Of a stretch of 64,000 nucleotides of DNA, positions 60,349 through 64,000 are shown piece after piece; the stretch's first letter is position 1; each line of letters opens with the position of its first letter. The DNA comes from Thermohalobaculum sp038534135 (GTDB lineage Bacteria; Pseudomonadota; Alphaproteobacteria; Rhodobacterales; Rhodobacteraceae). Location of the stretch: positions 1 to 64,000 of the forward strand of contig JBCAXJ010000006.1 of assembly GCA_038534135.1 (NCBI GenBank). Direction: 5' to 3'. Both the position numbers and the translations under genes were made by a program. A model generated the notes under the pieces. That model did no database searches and was not told the DNA's origin. It saw nothing but the letters and a program-made list of their open reading frames with translations.

Positions 60349-60399
60349 TACCAAAGCGGTATCAAAGGACGACGTTTGCACTACCTTTGCGGTATCAAA
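60349..60399. promoter_or_regulatory. Tandem TACC-N5-GGTATCAAA repeats
   Basis: TACC-AAAGC-GGTATCAAA (60349-60366) and TACC-TTTGC-GGTATCAAA (60382-60399) are two copies spaced 33 bases apart (three helical turns). Each contains a TACC/GGTA inverted repeat. They lie upstream of rnhB and downstream of the radical SAM gene. The pattern suits a LacI-type regulator dimer binding on one face of DNA, but no such gene is in the window. Confidence 0.5.
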
Positions 60400-60432
60400 T
60401 TGGGGTGCCTTTGGGGACAGCGCCAGACAGCG

Positions 60433-61521
60433 TCAGATCCCCAAGCTAAGCTGATCTCCAGAACGCGGCGGAACCTTGAAAAGATCAGTGCGCAACCGCA
60501 CCCGATCCTTGTCCAATCCGAACTTCTTGCGCGCCAGCTCGAACCGGCGGGCGATCAGCGTGGCGTAGACGCCTTCTCCACGAAGTCGCTTAAACCACTG
60601 GGAATCATAGGTTTTCCTACCATGCATCTCACGCACCCGGTTCATGATCTTGGCCGCACGATCGGGATACTCCCGCTCGAGCCAATCCTCGAACAGAGGC
60701 GCTACCTCGAGCGGCAGCCGCAGCATGATGAAGGTCGCGAAGTCCGCTCCGGCCTCGGCACCGGCCCGCAACAGGTGCTCGATTTCATGGTCAGTTAATC
60801 CTGGGATGATAGGGGCTAATCCGATGCCAGTGGGTACGCCACTTCGCGTCAATTCCCGCACCATTGCCAGCCGGCGGGCCGGTGCGGCGCAGCGCGGCTC
60901 CATCGACCGGCTCAGACGATTGTCGAGGCTGGTCAGGGATACCGTCACGCGGACCAGACCCTCCCGCGCCATCTTGCGCAGGACGTCCACATCGCGGGTT
61001 AGCAGCGTTCCCTTCGTTGTGATCGTCACCGGATGGCGGTGCTCCCACAACACCTCGAGCACCGAACGCATGATCCGCCAGTCCTTCTCGACCGGCTGAT
61101 ACGGATCGGTGTTCGTGCCGATCGCAATGGGCGCCACCTTGTACCCGGGCTTGCGCAGAACCTCGGCCAGCAGGTCTGCGGCATTCGGCTTGGCGAGCAG
61201 ACGGGTCTCGAAGTCCAGCCCCGGCGAGAAACCCAGATGCGCGTGGGTCGGCCGGGCGAAGCAATAGATGCAGCCGTGTTCGCAGCCCCGATAGGGGTTG
61301 ATCGATCGGTCGAACGGCACATCGGGCGAGGTGTTCCGCGCCATCACGGTGCGCGAGCTGTCGATGTCGACACGCGTGCGCACTGGCGCATCCGGCTCGC
61401 GCTCCCAGCCATCGTCGGTGCGCGCAGCACGTAGCCGCTCGTACCGGTTGTCGGGGTTCGACCCCGCCCCACGGCCACGGCGGCGCTCCGGCTCGATCGG
61501 ATCTCCCAGCAGGTCGGACAC
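60433..61521 (-). CDS. PA0069-family radical SAM protein (spore-photoproduct-lyase-like)
   Basis: This 362-residue radical SAM enzyme has the Fe-S motif CEHGCIYC preceded by 'SINPYRG', and 'TITTKGTLLTRDVDVL' and 'SLTSLDNRLSRSMEPR' typical of the PA0069/SPL-related group. It probably acts in nucleic-acid repair, but the substrate is not proven. The GTG at 61521 is chosen because AGGGAGA precedes it. A perfect alphaproteobacterial LexA box is located 24-38 bases upstream, pointing to SOS control. Confidence 0.87.
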   Translation of the reverse strand: MSDLLGDPIEPERRRGRGAGSNPDNRYERLRAARTDDGWEREPDAPVRTRVDIDSSRTVMARNTSPDVPFDRSINPYRGCEHGCIYCFARPTHAHLGFSPGLDFETRLLAKPNAADLLAEVLRKPGYKVAPIAIGTNTDPYQPVEKDWRIMRSVLEVLWEHRHPVTITTKGTLLTRDVDVLRKMAREGLVRVTVSLTSLDNRLSRSMEPRCAAPARRLAMVRELTRSGVPTGIGLAPIIPGLTDHEIEHLLRAGAEAGADFATFIMLRLPLEVAPLFEDWLEREYPDRAAKIMNRVREMHGRKTYDSQWFKRLRGEGVYATLIARRFELARKKFGLDKDRVRLRTDLFKVPPRSGDQLSLGI

Positions 61522-61544
61522 ACGATTCTCCCTGACGACAAAGA

Positions 61545-61559
61545 GAACATTAATAGAAC
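61545..61559 (-). promoter_or_regulatory. LexA (SOS) box upstream of the radical SAM gene
   Basis: On the minus strand the sequence is GTTC-TATTAAT-GTTC, an exact match to the alphaproteobacterial LexA consensus GTTC-N7-GTTC. It is 24-38 bases upstream of the GTG start of the radical SAM gene. The divergent P450 gene is 74 bases away on the other side, so control of it is less certain. Confidence 0.8.
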
Positions 61560-61632
61560 ATTTGTGAGTCGCACAAGCCACGCCTTCACGTGATGACGCG
61601 GCTCGGATAGACAGGCATCAAGGGAGGACCGC

Positions 61633-62847
61633 ATGAGAGAAGATGCGAAAGCGCTGGCTGACGCCTTTGATCTGACACGACTTTCTCCCGAGTTCGCACA
61701 GGACCCGTTCCCGACCTATCGGGCGCTGCTGGCTCATGCACCGGTGAAGCGTTTCGAGGACGGCTCGCTCATGGTCGCGCGCTACGATGATCTGATGCGG
61801 ATCTACCGCGACACGCAGACGTTCTCCTCCGACAAGAAGGCGGAGTTCCTGCCAAAATACGGTGACGCGCCGCTCTACAAGCATCACACAACCTCGCTGG
61901 TCTTCAACGACCCGCCACTGCATACACGGGTCCGGCGGATCATGTCGGGCGCGCTGACGCCCCGGGCCATTGCCGCAATGGAACCGGGCCTCGTAGCACT
62001 GGTCGATCGTTTGCTCGACGCCCTGCCCGATCCGTGCGATCTGATCGAGCATTACGCCTCAGCAATCCCGGTCGAGGTCATTGGCAACCTGTTCGATATC
62101 CCGCGCGAGGAACGCGCCCCCTTGCGCGACTGGTCCCTTGCAATTCTCGGCGCCTTGGAACCGGTGCTCACGCCAGAGCAACACCAATCGGGAAACACCG
62201 CCGTCAGCGCGTTCAGCGGCTATCTGCGCGATCTCGTGGCGCGACGGCGAAAGTCGCCCGGAGACCCGGAAACAGATGTCCTAACCCGCCTGATGCAGGA
62301 CCACCGCGGTGAGCATCTGACCGAGGACGAGCTTCTCCAGAACTGCATCTTCATCCTGAACGCCGGGCACGAGACCACAACCAATCTGATCGGCAACGCA
62401 TTGGACCTGTTCCTGGAGTTCCCGGCAGAACGCGCACGGCTGCTTGCAGATCCAACCCTGATCGATAGCGCCGTCGAAGAAGTTCTGAGACACCAAAGCT
62501 CGAACCAGCTTGGCAACAGGATCACATCTAAGTCTTGTGAAATCAGCGGTTTACACCTCGAACCTGGAACTCGAGTTCACCTGCTGATGGGTGCCGCCAA
62601 TCGCGATCCGGAACAGTTCACCGACCCCGACCGGTTCAACACTGCACGCACACCAAACCGTCATCTGGCCTTCGCGGGAGGCCCCCATGTGTGCCTTGGT
62701 CTGACGCTTGCGCGGATGGAAGGCAGGATCGCCATCGAGCGGTTCCTAACGCGCTATCCAGGTTACAGCCGCAACGGGTCCGGAACGCGCACGGGACGTG
62801 TCCGCTTCCGCGGATTCTCGCATTTACCCGTGAGGCTGGGCCCCTGA
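61633..62847 (+). CDS. Cytochrome P450
   Basis: This 404-residue soluble bacterial P450 has the I-helix 'NAGHETTTNLIGNAL', the ExxR pair in 'EEVLRH', and the haem loop 'FAGGPHVCLG' with axial Cys354. No membrane anchor or redox-partner domain is fused, so electrons must come from an unlinked ferredoxin. The substrate is unknown. GGGAGG precedes the ATG. It is divergent from the LexA-box radical SAM gene. Confidence 0.95.
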   Translation: MREDAKALADAFDLTRLSPEFAQDPFPTYRALLAHAPVKRFEDGSLMVARYDDLMRIYRDTQTFSSDKKAEFLPKYGDAPLYKHHTTSLVFNDPPLHTRVRRIMSGALTPRAIAAMEPGLVALVDRLLDALPDPCDLIEHYASAIPVEVIGNLFDIPREERAPLRDWSLAILGALEPVLTPEQHQSGNTAVSAFSGYLRDLVARRRKSPGDPETDVLTRLMQDHRGEHLTEDELLQNCIFILNAGHETTTNLIGNALDLFLEFPAERARLLADPTLIDSAVEEVLRHQSSNQLGNRITSKSCEISGLHLEPGTRVHLLMGAANRDPEQFTDPDRFNTARTPNRHLAFAGGPHVCLGLTLARMEGRIAIERFLTRYPGYSRNGSGTRTGRVRFRGFSHLPVRLGP

Positions 62848-62849
62848 CG

Positions 62850-63212
62850 TCAGACTGCTGTCAGGACAGCAGCGACCCGGCGATCTTCGGTCAACAGGAC
62901 ATTGTAGGTCCGGCAAGCCGACGGCGTGGACATCAGATCCAGCCCAATCTCGGCCTCGTCCAGGGACGTGCGCACGTCGCGCGGCAGCGGCGCCACGTCG
63001 TCACCCATTCCGATCAGCAGCACGTCCAGTGTCCCCGCCGCATCCAGCACAGGCGCCATTGCCTCGACCGTGATCACTCCGGCAAATGAAAGCGTCACCT
63101 CCGGCAGCAGGATCACGGATCCCGCTTGCCAGACGCCGCCCAGACGGAAGCCGCCCGGCCCGTAACCATCGACCGGGGGGCGTGCCTCGTAATCAATCTC
63201 GATCATACGCAT
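62850..63212 (-). CDS. Mth938-like domain protein
   Basis: This 120-residue protein matches the Mth938/DUF498 fold, with 'YGPGGFRLGGVWQAGSVILLP' and 'VLLIGMGDDVAPLPRDV'. The family resembles the respiratory complex I assembly factor NDUFAF3 and often sits next to secDF in alphaproteobacteria, as here. It starts 19 bases after the secF stop on the same strand, giving a secF-Mth938 operon. Confidence 0.88.
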   Translation of the reverse strand: MRMIEIDYEARPPVDGYGPGGFRLGGVWQAGSVILLPEVTLSFAGVITVEAMAPVLDAAGTLDVLLIGMGDDVAPLPRDVRTSLDEAEIGLDLMSTPSACRTYNVLLTEDRRVAAVLTAV

Positions 63213-63231
63213 CGTCAGACCTCCCGGCGGG

Positions 63232-64000
63232 TCACACCTGCGCACCGCCGAAGTTCGTGCCGGCGTTCTTTTCGGCCTGCGTGGTCCAGTCGCGCTTCAC
63301 GCCGAACCACAGCAAGGCCGCAACGGCCACGAAGATCGAGGAATAGGTGCCGACAACGACGCCCCAGATCATCGCGAAGGTGAAACCCTTGATGACTTCC
63401 GGGCCCAACACGTACATGGCGACCAGGGCGATCAGGGTCGTGATCGACGTCATCAAGGTTCGGCTGAGCGTCTCGTTCAACGAGAGGTTCATCAACTCGA
63501 CCAACGGCATCTGTTTGTATTTTCGCAGATTCTCACGGACTCGGTCGAAGACCACGACCGTATCGTTCAGCGAGTATCCAACGATGGTCAGAATCGCCGC
63601 AATGATGGCGAGGTTGAACTCGATCCCCGTGACCTCGAACACGCCGATCGTCAGTGCCACATCGTGGACCAGCGCGATCACCGCGGCGAGGCCGAACTGC
63701 CACTCGAAGCGCAGCCAGATATAGATCAACACCGCCAGGACGGCGAGGATCACCGCAATGATCCCTGCTTGTAGCAACTCGCCCGAAACCTTGGGGCCGA
63801 CGAATTCAACGCGCCGCACCTCGGCGCCCGTGATCTGGGATTCGATGGTTTCCTCAACGGCTTGCGCGACAAGCTTGTTGCCGGAATCCTCTGCTTGCGC
63901 TTCGACCCGGATCAGAACATCGCGCTCTGACCCAAAATTCTGAACCGCGACCTCGCCGAAGTTCAGGTCCGAGACCATACTCCGGATCTCGCCCAGATCG
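63232..64000 (-). CDS. secF: SecF protein-export membrane subunit (N-terminus beyond the window)
   Basis: The visible 256 residues carry the SecF periplasmic P1 part and at least five membrane helices, with 'LHDVALTIGVF'-like 'VHDVALTIGVF' and 'YSLNDTVVVFDRVREN', both diagnostic. SecF, with SecD and YajC, uses the proton gradient to help release exported proteins. The frame is open to the end of the window (the Met at 63978 is internal). The gene is followed by Mth938-like. Confidence 0.95.
   Translation of the reverse strand, partial: DLGEIRSMVSDLNFGEVAVQNFGSERDVLIRVEAQAEDSGNKLVAQAVEETIESQITGAEVRRVEFVGPKVSGELLQAGIIAVILAVLAVLIYIWLRFEWQFGLAAVIALVHDVALTIGVFEVTGIEFNLAIIAAILTIVGYSLNDTVVVFDRVRENLRKYKQMPLVELMNLSLNETLSRTLMTSITTLIALVAMYVLGPEVIKGFTFAMIWGVVVGTYSSIFVAVAALLWFGVKRDWTTQAEKNAGTNFGGAQV

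Noticed and set aside
60232..60798. Plus-strand open frame running from the rnhB start into the radical SAM gene
   Set aside because: Mostly antisense to the radical SAM gene and without a ribosome-binding site or domain; the tandem operator-like repeats lie inside it.

Overview
The window looks like chromosomal DNA of a GC-rich alphaproteobacterium, most likely a marine Rhodobacteraceae/Roseobacter-type organism. Supporting signs are: a CcrM-type GANTC methyltransferase with GANTC sites upstream; an alphaproteobacterial LexA box (GTTC-N7-GTTC); a giant RTX protein with a C-terminal Hint domain; an L-carnitine degradation module; CO-dehydrogenase accessory genes; TRAP solute receptors; and a phasin. 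Most genes are ordinary chromosomal genes packed with 4-base overlaps. The taxonomy is inferred from gene content only.

Layout. 1-2742: flagellar export and switch genes (fliH-like, fliN, fliP, fliG), ending at a hairpin shared with a convergent histone-deacetylase-like gene. 3865-5580: a membrane-anchored protein with a GspC/PilP-like end. 5599-10741 (minus): coxD-coxE, xdhC and a molybdopterin-binding/MocA fusion, a Mo-hydroxylase maturation set without its enzyme. 11028-17042: a 2004-residue RTX-Hint protein. 17098-20901 (minus): a retron-like reverse transcriptase followed by a four-gene membrane redox cluster containing a ferric-reductase/Rieske fusion. 21164-23773: carnitine degradation (dehydrocarnitine cleavage enzyme, a 48-residue His-rich membrane peptide, carnitine dehydrogenase/thioesterase). 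23828-24492: tRNA-Arg(CCT) and a broken integrase, a scar of a mobile element. 24493-28620: CueR, a Crp/Fnr regulator and, divergent from it, a 12-heme cytochrome c with a small Rap1a/Tai-like secreted protein.

28703-32743 holds a metallo-beta-lactamase-fold hydrolase, an EnvZ-like kinase and a secreted trypsin-like RTX protein. 32875-36080 (minus) holds csaA, a phasin with a palindromic operator, ybjN, an EamA transporter and ubiK. 36225-46149 is mostly plus-strand metabolism: a MetE-like protein, RDD, bpt, two orphan TRAP receptors, flavoenzymes, CHM isomerase/FAH and a large unknown protein. 46173-54065 holds glpX, hom, a DJ-1/molybdopterin oxidoreductase pair, a PilJ-like sensor domain protein and a VOC-yafY operon with a 26-bp palindrome. 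54166-58471 holds an alanine-type aminotransferase, OsmC and a C1-linked set (fghA, metallohydrolase-like protein, cytochrome c). 58475-64000 holds ccrM, rnhB, a LexA-box radical SAM gene, a P450, an Mth938-like protein and the truncated secF.

The least explained parts are the dodecaheme cytochrome locus beside the integrase scar, the reverse transcriptase with a hairpin-rich leader next to the Rieske redox cluster, and the duplicated helical insert inside the RTX-Hint protein. All functional calls rest on reading motifs by eye; no database search was run.
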